64,000 nucleotides of DNA from Lateolabrax maculatus (GCA_031216445.1 CM062204.1:12702501-12766500); one strand, 5' to 3'; positions 37,443 to 49,975 are shown, counted from the stretch's first letter. Numbers and translations are program-made. The notes: generated by a model from the letters alone, not told the origin.

Positions 37443-40400
37443 AGCAGGTTTTCAACGTTGTTAAGAAATGCTGATAACTCTCTGGAGCGCTGTGCCTCAC
37501 ATCATGTTTTCATAGACGCAAAACAAACCCACGTTGTTTGTTGCTCTATAACAACGTCCCCTTGCGTAAGCTTTGCTCCCGTCATAATTACTAAGGCTGT
37601 TAGAAGGCTTTGTCACACTAAAACATGAATTTGTCGTGGACTAAATTATAGAAACATTTTGAAATATTTGTATCTGATTAGAATCAGTGCCAAGTTACTA
37701 TTGAGTGCACCATTGTTGTTACTGTAAAATGTATTCCTAGCTAAATATGTAGTCAATAATAATCTTTCAAGGACAGATTGTCCTCAGTGTTATTTCACAA
37801 GCGCATAATGAAATGGCATTTTATTAAGTTATAGATTTCATTCTAAGAATCAGCAAGCGACAATGTTTCATTGAAATTGAGATAGATTTTAAGCACATTT
37901 TTTTGCAAAATCAATTTGAGCTGTGTCTGCAGACCATTTGTTTTATACATCACTCTTTTAGGACCACCTTTTCGCTTTGATGAATTGCCCTGTACAGTTT
38001 GAGCAAGTCCTTTGCAAGCTCACATTTTGTGCTTGTGCCCTGAATTAGTCTGACATTTCATGCTTGAATGCCTTCATGACATTTAGTTTAAGGAAATATC
38101 ATGGTCTGCTGAACTGTCCAGGACTAACCACAAACACAGATGAATTGAAGTCCTGCGCCGGGATACTTTGCTTTCAAACAGCATATTACTGTACGAGAGA
38201 TGCTGATATTTATATTTTCAAAACTTTTTTTTATGATATCTATGCAGTTTTTCAGGTTGATTAGTCTTTTAATAAGTTGTGGTCAAAAAACTGTCTGCTT
38301 TTCCACCGGTAAAAAATGACAAGTAAGTCATTGGAATATTTCCCTAAAGCATTTCTATATGATTGCTTTTTTGGTTATTTATTTTCTGGTCATACAGAGA
38401 AATTTAATATGTTGAAATGATGAACAGGTCTCTTGATTGTTTTGAGATTGAAGAGGTAATTGTCTTTTAAAATTGAGTTTTTTCTTTTTTTTTCTTTACT
38501 CTTATTGATTCGGTCCACATAACTGATTAGAAATAAAGCCAAATTTGAAATCCATATAACAACACAGAGTGCAGTGGAGCCACCTTGACAAGATCATATT
38601 AAAAACAGGAATAATCACCTCTGCAGATGTTTTACTAAAATGTGTTTGCAGTCCTTTTTGAATAGCTATAATCACAGCTAAATGTAAGGGCATTCAGACG
38701 GGTTAGTATTATTTTTAATATTAGCAGTATCAATCGGTAACAGTAACAGTTGCAAATGTCTCTCACTGAATGTTGTTTAGATTTATGTTTTTTTTTTCAG
38801 TAACAAGGAGACTGGTAAATACTTGGTATACACATACAATCAATCGAGTTATAAAACATAGGTAAACAGCAGCACACAATACCTGTAACATGACATTTCT
38901 CAAATAGGTCTCAAATAGTTTATCTTTGTCACTGTATAAGCTGACTAAGAGTATTCCACCTATTTAGCACTGAACTCCTATACTATTGTCATATTCACGA
39001 TGGGACGTTTTTTTTTGTGTGTCAAAGTGTCAACATTTGTTATTTCATGCATTTTTCTTTCTTGTCAAACCTGGCACCTGCATTACCCACAATAACTTGA
39101 CCGCAGACTGTTTGGTCTGAGGTTTGGGTGTGTTGTATATTCAGGTACTGTATGCTAGTAGTGGCTACTGCAGCCTTGCGCCACGTTGTCACACAGTTCT
39201 GCGCTGAGCTGATTAATATCGGTAAGAGTAAATACAGTTTTATGTAGAAAAAAATATAACATTATATAACTTTTACTTTGATTACATAATTTTATTTGTT
39301 ATAACTCTTTTACTTCATTTTAATTGTAAAGTGACTTAAATTACAGTAGAACCAGAGCTTTGCAGAAAAACTGGAATTAAGTAATAGTAGCTTATTGGGG
39401 CTATAATTACTACGGCTATGAGAGGTGAAAGAATGAGCGTGCACTCTGGATGGGATTAAAATCACTGATGCAGGTAATATTGAAATCCACCTGCCATAGA
39501 GAAATAAATCTTGTCGAAATTAAGGCTTCTGTTAAATACACCATTTTGTGTACCGTGTTGTGTGCTTGGCTCTTTTAGTTTAGGTAAAATTCTTTAATTC
39601 TGTTGACTGTTATTATTGTCTTGATTGTGCGTGGATTTGGGGAAAATGGGAAAAAATAGTTGTTATGATCTAGTGCAAAAGATTACTTGAAGGATGTGGA
39701 GTGGAGATTTTCAGTTTATTTTTTATTTTTCCACTTCTGCATTATATGCTGTACCTCCTCTCCAACATAAATACACAGAGAAAAGATCCTTTAATTGTGC
39801 ATTATGAGTGCGTTTATGTTATGTAATGTACTTTCTGCAACCGATGATGCCTGTGGTTACAGGTCTACAGTTCACCCAGATGACAGAAGATGGCAATTAA
39901 GAGCCACAGCTACCAGCACAGAGCAAGAGGGGTCATAACAGCAGCGTGGGCTTGTCATGTGTACCAGAACCTTGGAGGAGTTTTAGTGGTTTATTGGCAA
40001 AGCACTATAGGGGAACACAGTGTCAGAGGCTAAGGAGGATAAGTGAGGTTGATGCAGTGCATAGCTTGGATTTTTTTTTTTTTTTCTCCTCCCTTTTGCA
40101 TGTGATGCCTTTGTGGTGACTTAATGGTTCTGACACCAGAGGTTAAGGTGGCAATTAAAAAATGTCAAGGAAGTTCCTTGTGTGTTAATACACGCCTCCC
40201 TTTCACCTCCTTCTGTCACTTGATATTGAGTGTCTTTTGAGACCTGGGCCCTTTGTCACCATACATAGTCGTTTAACTCACTTCATTAATGTTAATTTGG
40301 ATGTATGGCCTCTCTCACTCTCTCTCCCAGTGTTGCTCTCTCCCTCAAAAAACAGCAGACCTGAATAGTGGCCACCCTTATGGCATGATTACATGGGTTT

Positions 40401-40933
40401 CAAGTTTTGAAAGATCAATAAGTAATTAACTAACGGAGCAATTAAGTCAGGGGACTGTTGAAAACAAACATAACTGAACAGCTTGCTTTGGTTTCCTGTG
40501 ACAAAGAGAAAGCTACAGTGAAGCAAACTATACACAACTTATTAAAATATTTACTGTTATTTCTTTTGTATTTTCATGATGATATCTCTCTTTAAGTGAA
40601 GAATTATGTCTTCAAGCATTTTTGGCTTTTTTAAATGTACAATGAATTAAAAAAAAAAAAAAAACTGGAGGGCTGGTCCTCTTACAACTTTAGAATTCTC
40701 AAAGCAGTCTCACCAAATGTATTATTCATGAAATAGTTTGTCATTGTTTATAAGAGCGTATGTCCCACTGGGTGAATACATCCCTTTGAATGCAAATTTT
40801 TTAGAGCTACTGGGACAATAAAAAGTTTTACTGTGTTTGGACAAAAGTTAAAAAAAGATGGTATAATCAAGACAGTACAACGACGTATTAGGGCCATTGT
40901 AGGTAAAAATAAATAAATAAATAATACAGAGAC
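37443..40933. other. Unique non-coding sequence
   Basis: Contains only short T and A runs (for example A15 at about 40649-40663). No gene or repeat family is recognised. Confidence 0.5.
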
Positions 40934-41527
40934 TGGGGAAGGCAGTAATATTCCAAGAAAAAACTCTGAATTTACGAATATTTGAATATTCTCTGAGATT
41001 AAAGTGGTAAATCTACGAAAAAAAAAACTCAAATATGGTCTGAGATTATAAAGCCAGACATTTGCGAGGAAAAGACTCTTTGGAAAAGACTTTTTTTTTG
41101 GTCAAGGAACCATTTTGCTTTACTTTGCAAGGTCAGCTCAAACTCATCACACCACAGATGCCACTGTTTGCTGTGTATTATGCCTGGACGACCTAATCAA
41201 ATTATACTTTATAGACCCCATTAACGGTTATGTCTCTTTAAAGTCCGGATAATAATTATTATAATTATTTGGTGGTTCTGGGCTAAAATCACAAGTCCAG
41301 TGAGAAGCCTACACTCAGCCGTAGGCATGACCCTGGCTGCTTAGGGAATGCCTCTCTAGCCCCTGTAAAGCCTCCAGCATGCTCCACGGGCCCTGGTTTG
41401 ACTCTCAGCCGCCCGACAGATGTATGACTTCATAATCTCAGACAATATTGAAGTTTTTTTTTCTCATTAATTTACCACTTTAATCTTTAAAATTTTGAAT
41501 TTTTTCTCTGAATATTACCTCCCACCC
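40934..41527. mobile_element. Foldback/MITE-like element with long inverted arms
   Basis: The left arm (40934-41053) and the right arm (41428-41527) are inverted copies. The left reads AGATTAAAGTGGTAAAT and GGTCTGAGATTATAAAG; the reverse complement of the right reads AGATTAAAGTGGTAAAT and GTCTGAGATTATGAAG. The arms are about 100-120 bases with indels. The outer edges are G-rich on the left and CTCCCACCC on the right. The 374-base interior has no open frame of note. AAATTTACGA/AGTAATATT-type arms recall a fish miniature element family. The minus-strand frame at 40748-41032 is not a gene. Confidence 0.75.
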
Positions 41528-43423
41528 TTTATTCATTTCACTGTTTGATCTTTTTCCCAAAATGCAACCAAACTGATAACCTTGTTAGAACGGGACATGG
41601 ACAAGAGACATAGGTACAGTGCATTACATAAATTATGTTGCAATGTATATTAGACCTACACCTATTAGATATGCTTTGACATTTGCGTGATTAACACAAA
41701 TTCTTTCACTGGCATTTAAGGTTGAATAGTAAACCAGTTTAACAAGTGTGTTTATTTTGCTTTTACAAAAAAAGTAAAAAAAAACTATTATTGCTGGAAT
41801 CTGCAACCCATATAACGAGGAATAGTCTTGGAGGTGCTTGACTAAAATGTTTTATTAAATTATTTTTTTGTAAAATAATCTTCCATGCAGGCCCACATGC
41901 AGTCTTAACAACAAAACTATGACAATGATACTATTCAATTATAATGTGTTATGCACAAGGAAATGGAATTTATTATATAAACCAGTTTAAAAAAAATGTA
42001 TGTGACTTAACCAACTTGTAGGTGTTTAGAGTTATCATCTCCCTTTAGCAGAAGCTGTGTCCAGAGGCGACTGAACCATGGTTCAAGACTACAGCTACAG
42101 CCTACAAACTGCATTGCCGTTAATATAGTGATTAAGGAACATAGTAACATGAAATGGAAAAAAATTGTGCCTTCCTATTTATATTCTATTGCTGTTTAAA
42201 GCAGGAATGAACAAACATCATCTTTCAGGTCATGCTATCAAGTAAATTGTGCAACTTTTTGAAAAAAGCCCATGGACCTCTGTTACCGAGCCTATAATAT
42301 CATCACCACATCAAAGTGTAAAGGGCAGAGAAGTTTTTCTTTTGAAAAACCTGTCCCATAGGCTCATGGAGCCCTTTCTTCTTAAATAAATATCGTTTGC
42401 AGGGAGGATGTTCAGGACTGAACAAGAAAGTTGTTGCTCAGTAGAAAAAAGTAATGGTCTGAGAAAAGTAAATATTCCACTGAATTATGTAATAATGTAT
42501 TGTCATGGATTGCCATATGACTTTATTTGTGTGTGTGCTACTTGCGTTGATACGATGCCACATTTTCTGTTTGTTGCAGAGTATTTCCTGAGCTGATCCC
42601 CGTGTACTTGCAGCCAGCATTATGAATCAATTTAACTAAACTATAAAAACTTTAACATATCCTTATAGAAAACACGACTCATTAGGATTGTACTCTGAGC
42701 TGGTCAGTACAATGAAAAAACATCATACATAGAGTTCTAACTTTACCACTCACTATGACCAAAGGTAGTACACATCTATAAAACCATCAGATTATGCCTT
42801 TCAGTCGAAAGAACACTATGTATGATATGATATGCTGTATATGAAAACATTTACGTTTACTGGTATGAGAAATTCTGTAGCAGTATTAAAAAATTGAATA
42901 TTTGACTTTTTTATATCTTTGGGCAGCAGAGGAGTTTATTAATTGACTTTCATGCCATCATGTTCTATAAATTCTATATACCCAAACCGTTTTAGATTCA
43001 TTTTTAAGGCTGACTTCATTGTTAGTAATTTTCATTTTTATTTCATTACCATAACTGCTTTGAACAGGTATCATTGAAATGTGGCACTCTGATATTCAAA
43101 TGTCCCAGGGCATTATTTAATTGGAATTCACCAATTTCGTGGTCTTGGAACAAATATGCTATGAGTTTTCTCACAGTATACTTCTTCAAAGGAGCCTTTT
43201 AATGTGGCCATCTGAAAATAGAAAATGATTCTCCGTCTCTTTTGGTTTCTTTTTTCCCTGTTCAATGGTACATAGTTACACAATTCTAACACTTACTGTA
43301 ACACCTTCTTAATGGACTGCAGGTTGTTTATTATCAAACTAACAGTGAATTTATGTTTGCGTCCAACTCTGAAGCAGCCAGAGTGACAGAGAGGAAAAAC
43401 TAACTGGCACTAACTTTAGTTAG
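41528..43423. other. Unique AT-rich non-coding sequence
   Basis: Overlapping frames at 42408-42620 on both strands show no domain. Nothing else is recognised. Confidence 0.5.
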
Positions 43424-43503
43424 AAATATTTAAGCACTTAAATATTTAAGGAGGTGATTGACATTATTCCCAACTGTGGGGTTGGGAATGATGTCAATCA
43501 CCT
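43424..43503. repeat. Nested palindromes and strong hairpin
   Basis: AAATATTTAAG at 43424-43434 pairs perfectly with 43437-43447 across two bases, and CTTAAATATTTAAG at 43437-43450 is itself a perfect palindrome. Immediately after, 23-nt arms 43452-43474 and 43481-43503 pair around a 6-base loop with a single non-Watson-Crick position. In a plus-strand RNA that position is a U-G wobble, so the stem would be continuous. Confidence 0.9.
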
Positions 43504-43852
43504 TTTTCTTAAGAGATATATTGTTTAATGTACTGAAAACAAAATCACTTCAAAAACCAAAATGTCACCAGTGTCCTCAGAGCTTTCCGGTTTGAAGCTG
43601 TGCTACTTTACTAAAATGAATTACCTCAAAACTGATGTGATGTTCCACAAAACAGCTTTTGCCGAGGGACCTTTGCCTGTTGGTGAAGTAACATGGTCAT
43701 AAAAATGGGGCCATCTCTTGTTTTAAGTGCATCTTTATTACCAAGATATTGATTCAACTGCTAGAATGGACATCTTTTTATTACATCCATCTGATAGGAC
43801 TATTGTGGTTCAGAGCACTCTTTGTAGATGTCACTCCTTGTTAAGTGTTTTC

Positions 43853-43873
43853 TTTTTTTTTTTTTTTTTTTTT
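43853..43873. repeat. T21 tract
   Basis: Twenty-one consecutive T. It could be the poly(A) of a minus-strand retrocopy, but nothing recognisable follows on its right. Confidence 0.9.
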
Positions 43874-44465
43874 AATTGCAGAGAAAGAGAATTGTCACTG
43901 GTAATTCATTTTGTGTTTCCTTCCAGCAAGTGTCAATGGTAATATTTCTGATAATTGGTGCTCAGTAAGTTTTAGGTTTTTTTAAGCTTAATTTGTTAGC
44001 TTGAATTAATTACTTGTGGTTTCACTGTGGAATCAGTAAATCGTGGCCTCAAGTTACAATTCCCGTCATTAAAATGACGGTACTGGCTGTAAGTTACAGT
44101 ATTGTAACAGCAGGAGGTGAAGTTAATTGTTGTGGCCAGATAGGGAGGAGCCCCCCGACTGTTAGCAGACTAGCAGCAGTGTTTTAGTGTAGAGATGGCC
44201 TCAAAGTACTGAATTCATTCCCTCAAACTAAAATCGTTATGTTATCTTATTCATTCCATTTGGCCTTGTTTACCTGACACTCTCATACAGATTTGATGCT
44301 ACACTGAATGTTGTTTCACAGTACATGGCACACAAGAAGTGAAACAGTGAACGTTGTCAGGTCACGGACAATCGCAATATAAAAATATTTTATTTTGGAC
44401 TGAGATATGTGCATATATTTAGCATGTTGTGTGTTAAACAGAAAATTGTTTCATTTGCCAACCCT

Positions 44466-44865
44466 TTAAAGCTGCACTTATCAATATTGTTATATTAACA
44501 ATGGATTAAATGATGTAATGTGAAAGAACTCACTCGTAGTTAACAGCTCTAATCAAGTGGTTTAGCATCTTTCTACTCATTGTTTGGGTTTTCTAAACTG
44601 CCAACTCTGCTGTCATCAACCCGTTTTTGCTAAAATAACACTCTGACAAACCCGCTATACACAACCTGCTCAGCACCAAACAGCACACAATTTAGCTGGT
44701 GAACATAGTGGAGAATTTAGCAGCTAAAAAGCCTATATTTCCCACAGGGGTTGGTGGACCAAAACAGGAAAGTGAGTATTGGATTTAAATTCATCAGGTG
44801 GCCACGAACAGGAATCCAATTGAATGGGAATATTGTACCATGTCTGCTTGAGAAACATTTTGCTG
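44466..44865. repeat. Dispersed fish repeat, copy B
   Basis: AAACAGCACACAATTTAGCT, GGTGAACATAGTGGAGAATT, TAGCAGCTAAAAAGCC and ATGTCTGCTTGAGAAACATT match, from memory, a common percomorph dispersed repeat (ACATAGTGGAGCATTTAGCAG type). The first 60 bases resemble copy A at 31040. The class is unknown. The minus-strand frame at 44717-44938 lies within it and is not a gene. Confidence 0.6.
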
Positions 44866-46100
44866 GCACATTTGCCAAATCGCCTATACAATGATAATAC
44901 ATCATTGTTGTGTTTTCAGCTTTTTGTGCTGCCCCCAAGAATTCTTACTTCATGGGAAAATTAAGTTATTTGAGGGCACAGGTGAATCATTTAAGAATGC
45001 TCTAATCTGTGTACCACAAATTATCTCTGATGTCCGCCAGGCTCTTTAGTTTTAAAGCACACAATTATTTTTTAGTAGATTTGTTAATGCTTTGTTTTTC
45101 TGCCTGCTGCTACACTGGTTTTGTATCTATATATTGTGCATATACTAAAGAAAAAGTTAAACTCCATATCAGCAGACCTATGGTACATATGTGCATTTTA
45201 ATTGCCAGGATAATAACTGAAAAACCAAATATTTACAGTCTTTCTATTTTATCCCAGCTTGAGTGGCATTAAGGCACAAGTTCACAGTTAATTTCCACAG
45301 CTGGTTATGTAGCAGTTTAAATGTAATGAAACAGATGTTCATGCAGAGCAGTGATATTTACCATTCTGCAGCAGCGTCTCTATCAGCCGTCGGGCTCTAG
45401 AATCCATGGATGTGCTTAAGCACAGCATGAGTGTGTTGATATTGGTAATATCTCATCACTTCTCCTCTTACATAGATGTGGGGCTAAATCTCCCCTTCCC
45501 CTGATGACTTCAACTCTTGCTTACATAAGCTGCTTCATCCTGCCCAATCTCCAAAACAACATCCAGACACAACGTGCGGCAGATCAATGAACACTGCCAG
45601 AAGCTATTCACATAAGCAGGACAAAAAAATAAAAATAAATAACTCTCCAGAAAGGAAAAAACATGTCTCCAGAGAGGGTAAGAATGCAAACCAGCAAGAT
45701 TTTATAATAAGACCTTTGGATAATCTCTGACTATATGCCCGCACACATTGTATTTGTCTTCTGCTGATCGTGTGTGATTCAAGTGATGCTTCAGTTCTGT
45801 TGTCTTGTGTTTGGCATTGTATTGTCTAACTGTTTGGCTGAAGGACTCTGAGTCACTGAAATCACCAGATTGCAAATTGATTATTAACACTGAAAAGCAC
45901 ATTGGTATCTGGCAGTTTATCTCAGGTTTTTGTATAATTCATTTGTGTGTTGGATGTAGTCAGTTATCAGTTTAGGGTTGTTCTTACTGCAGTATACATG
46001 TTGATACAGAGGAGCTGGATTTAAAAAACCTTTGGAGGAATACAAGAGAAAATATTCAGAATGAACATAAACATAAAATTTCACTTTATAATGATTTGAC

Positions 46101-46138
<38 letters not shown>

Positions 46139-48949
46139 TTTTCAAAAAAAGAAAAATCAAACATTGCCTAGTTCCAGCTTCTCAATAGTGAGGATTTGCT
46201 GATTTCCCTTGTCTTAAACTAAACGTCTTGGTATTTTGGACTGTCTTTAGGAAATTGTGATTTTTAGGCATTTTTAGTATTTTCTAAAATATATATCAGT
46301 GAAATAACAGAGCTATCAAATTGAAAAATTAGTTGCAGTCCCTAAAGATGACCACATTCAATTATCTTCAGTTAACATAGATATCATAATATCAAAATCA
46401 AAAGATCCAAACTCTTTCTTCAAATGCAGTCCAAGCTCTACTCTCATTTGCATGGAAAGAATAGATACATTGCAGAATTAGAGGCAGCATTTAGTGTTCA
46501 TAATTAGTTTATGTCTGTCTGAGTAGATTTGGCTCATATTCTAACCTATGGCCATGCAGAGTATGATGTGTCCCATGACTAATCCTTGATATTCTTTTAA
46601 TTTGTTTGCTTCGGAGTCTGAATACAGTGTGACCCCCCAGGTTTACTGTGCATAGTGGGAGAGAGACCTTTTGACCCAAAGTGCACTTCCCTAAAGCCAT
46701 CTTATTATGTAGTCATCTGCCCTGCTGTTTGATGGGCAGTTACCTTGTGGGCTGTGAGTCCTTATAGGATGCTAATTAACTGGAATGACAAAGTAATTAT
46801 GTGATGCTGAATGGACCCATATACAATTTTTTAATTGATTAAGCAATGCAGAGAAAAAAAACCCCACAATATTCAATCAAGCATCACTCTGATGAATCTG
46901 TTCAGCCACAAGCAATCCAAAACTGAATAGGATTATTGTGGTCTCCCTTGGTTTTTATCATTTAATTGATAAACATTGTGGTTTTAAGACAGTTATGGCA
47001 GGTCCCCTATTAAGTGCTTCAGTCACTGAATGTGCCACGTGTCATTTCAGATTAAGGATTAAGTAATGATGAAATAGTAAAACAAGGACCTATTTGGGGG
47101 GAAAAAGTGCAAAATTCTAATACCATTATCTTAATAGTATATGGCAGCCATAGAAAAACACTATTGGCATGCATGTCATGTATTAAATTTGAGAATAAAT
47201 GAAATTATGAAGACTATATGTAAAAACTGAACCCAGTAGCCTTACATATATGTAATATATAACATGTGGTTACCAAACATACTGTGTTGTGAACTTAGGT
47301 AGAAAGTAAAAAATTAAGTGGATTACACAAATAGTTAATTGTCAGTAAATAAATTAGCAACAATTTTGACAATCAGTTTATTGTTTTCCCCCAATAAATG
47401 TCAAGAATTTACTAATTTCCGCTCTTCCAGTCCTGGACTTTGTTGAACAAAACAAGCAATTGATGATGTCTGCTTGGGCATTTTTTATTTTTAGTTTATT
47501 CACAAAAGTCATAAAAGCATTTTGAGTTTTCATTTACAATTAGTATGTTTTCTGTTCCATTTAAAATATCCTTCTTCACTGTTCTCAGAAGATGACTAAA
47601 GCTTATTTTTGTGAGTCATCCTTAAGTCAACAGAACTCGATTGGCTGTCCACCATTAGTTAATTCTCCCTGGTTGCTGTCCCACTGTTAAGCAGGCAGTG
47701 TAGCGTGAAATGCAAGGGGCATTTCCATCTCACACCTCCTCATCTGACATCAAGGATAATGGCCTCTGTCAGCCTGTTAAAGGTTGGTCCAGCAACCCCT
47801 CTGTCACATCCTGCATCAGCCTGTATTTCCATAACCTTGTCAGTTTTACTGCTGCATAAATCGGTGTAAGGTCAGCCAAGCCCAGGCAATGTAGATAGTA
47901 ACAGGGCATGAGGTTAATTAAAAGACTGTTCAGATGAACCCTTCACACCCCCCTACCCAAAAGCACCAGCATCACCACACACTGCACACACCCTTTGTCA
48001 ACCAAAGAATAAATTGCATGTGAAAGCTTTGATGCACACCAACGCCCAGTATTGAACACTTAAACCCAGTGCAGCATGTAGTAGATCCATGAGCAATGTG
48101 CGCTCCCTCTTTCTAGGCAGTTTTGTCTGCCACTACGAATTATGCTCACCTCCTAGTAATGGTTCCTCCAGGCTTGAAATTAGCACAATTTACCCCACTC
48201 TGTGGCACATCTTGGTGCTGAAAACCAACTGGTTGCGCCACTCTCCGCTCCCGATAAGCCCACACGACAGAGCAAGCCAAGGACATAAGGGAATATAAAA
48301 GTTGTCAGCTTACATGACCAAGTAGTGTTGTGTGAAATGACTTTAGCCCGACATTGTTAACGCTGAGCGGGCTGCTGCCGCCATGCTCGATAAAGGCAAA
48401 TAAAAGGCCAGATAAAGCCCTGATGGAATGCAGTGTATGTGTGTGTGTGGGTGCAGGGTTATAAAGTTTGCCATCTAATCCTTGGCCTCTATTATAGCCA
48501 GTGTTTAGAAACACAGACACCCTCTGCTCCATTCACCCTTGAAGACTTTCTCCTTCTCCGTGTCACTCTCACTCTCCCATTCTATCACTCTATCGCCTCT
48601 ATCGCACTACTGATAGTACCCATACACAGATGGAAGAAGATGTAAATAATGGTTCAAGAAATGCAGTTTTTGAACAACTATTTGTCTATTTGTATTGTTG
48701 TCTTTTTTTTTTTTATTGATCAGGTATATTTTTTCTATTCTGAGATTGTTAATCCAAAATATAATTTATCATCCACACAGACTGCCTCAAGTAAAAAGTC
48801 ACTCAAAACCGACCAGCATAATAAAATATACACCGTGTATCACTGCAACGTCCCTGTTTCAAATGCAACAGGGGGACCATTGTCATATGTCATCTGCCTC
48901 TCTCTGTTAATGTTTAATGTTGCTCTATACTGTCCAATAAAAAAGTTAC
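44866..48949. other. Unique sequence left of the signal-peptide exon
   Basis: If the exon at 48950-49055 is real, this is the start of its first intron. Several blocks look regulatory: 45360-45610, 46500-46860 (GCTAATTAAC, GTAATTATG, TTTAATTGATTAAG), 47640-47930 and 48080-48420 (GATAAAG strings). They are free of repeats and relatively GC-balanced. No coding evidence is seen. Confidence 0.4.
46107..46135. repeat. (AT)n microsatellite
   Basis: About fourteen AT units. It produces the Tyr/Ile-rich start of a spurious minus-strand frame. Confidence 0.95.
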
Positions 48950-49055
48950 CTTCTGTGGGATGTGTTAGGAAGGGGTGAGCCGCAGAGGTTTGAGCCGAGG
49001 CCCCTCCAGCCAGCCCCAGAGAGAGTAGAAAAAACCATAGACATGACAAAACCAT
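48950..49055 (-). CDS. Candidate first coding exon with signal peptide
   Basis: On the minus strand an ATG at 49055, four codons after an in-frame TAA, opens a peptide starting MVLSCLWFFLLSLGLAGGAS. This is a textbook signal peptide: a short n-region, a hydrophobic core rich in Leu/Phe/Trp, and a small-residue c-region ending ASA, with likely cleavage before QTSAAHPF. The frame stays sensible to HPTEG, where ACAGAAG|GTAAC forms a good 5' splice site (exon end at 48950, GT at 48949-48948). The exon ends in phase 1, the usual phase joining a signal-peptide exon to Ig, sushi or similar extracellular modules. Beyond the donor the frame runs on to 48840 but loses character. +4 is G, although -3 is C. 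I do not recognise the protein. Later exons would lie to the left, possibly outside the window. A chance hydrophobic frame is the alternative. Confidence 0.4.
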
Positions 49056-49500
49056 AAGTCTATTTGATTAGGACATTCTCACTGCTACTGCTGGCCACGT
49101 GCGTGCTAATTAGCATGAGTACAATTCATTACCCAAGGAGACATGGGATTATGTCTCTGGATCACTCAGCAGCAAAAAGTTTTGACACTCTCTAATTTAA
49201 CAGATGGAGAGCTCACTTAACTTTGCCAGCTCCCTATAGGCAAGTGGTGTTAATAAAGGGGGCGGGGGGGGATCATACAATTGTGCAAATGTGTGTATAT
49301 GAGAGAGAGACAGAGAGAGATGAGAAAAGCCAGCGTTTATGTTGGAGATACTAATTGTTTTTCTTTGGATCAGCAAAAAAGCAGCTGTTACTCAGCAGTA
49401 GGGGCTACAGCGGAAGTAGTTGCATATCACATCACAAATCATCCGATATGCAAACGCAAGAGCAGTGTTACGTGATGAGTTAACTTACTGGAATCTAACT
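49056..49500. other. Flank of signal-peptide exon
   Basis: Contains an E-box CACGTG (49096-49101) and the perfect 12-bp palindrome TGCTAATTAGCA (49104-49115), both just upstream of the exon on the minus strand. A G-rich run (G5-C-G8) lies at about 49258-49271, and GA-rich sequence at 49301-49321. No gene is recognised. Confidence 0.45.
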
Positions 49501-49513
49501 ATAAAGCCATGAA

Positions 49514-49690
49514 TCTCTGTAGGTATTTATATATGTATGCATGTATGTATGTCCTTTGCATATCTCGAAAACCATTCATCCGATCAACTTCACACTTGGT
49601 GGATGTATTGCTGCGGACCCAAGGACAGTGTTGAATTTGGAGCAATATGGACACACTGCACATTTAATATTGATAAACTTTGAATAAGCA
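49514..49690 (+). mobile_element. Helitron-like dispersed repeat, copy 1
   Basis: TCTCTGT, an ATGT-type run, GTCCTTTGCATATCTCGAAA, CCATTCATCCGATCAACTTC and TTGCTGCGGACCCAAGGACA match a repeat common in fish, as I remember it. It shares the order of blocks with the copy starting at 50001 (TGTCCTTTGCATAT, CCGATC, TATTGCTAAGGACCCAAGG, GTGTTGA). The 3' part is not resolved. Confidence 0.6.
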
Positions 49691-49928
49691 AGTGACCAGC
49701 ACGCCGCCCCTGCTGGTTTCAGGGCTCTGTGGACTGAGTCGCAGCATCTTGCCGCGAGCAAATCTGGCAAGAAAATACACAGATAATCTTTTATAAACTA
49801 TATAAATGACTGCCCGTCCACTATATTTGTTACTGCTCTCTGTGATTTTGTTTTTTAAATGAAGTATGCCAACTTATTACACATATTTCTCAGTTGAGTC
49901 CAAACAGAGAGCGAGAGCCAAGCCAGAC

Positions 49929-49975
49929 ACTCACACACACACACACACACACGCCGACAGAGAGAGAGCAAGACA
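49929..49975. repeat. (CA)n-(GA)n simple repeat
   Basis: A CA run of about eleven units followed after a short break by GAGAGAG sequence. Confidence 0.9.

Noticed and set aside
41330..41420. B-box-like GGTTTGACTCT inside the foldback core, possible SINE
   Set aside because: No A box and no SINE body; most likely coincidence.
43452..43503. Known vertebrate microRNA precursor
   Set aside because: I checked by eye for common conserved microRNA sequences and none matches; kept only as an unexplained hairpin.
48840..48949. Extension of the signal-peptide frame beyond the donor as one exon
   Set aside because: The peptide loses character after HPTEG and a good GTAAC donor sits exactly there, so the shorter exon is the better reading.
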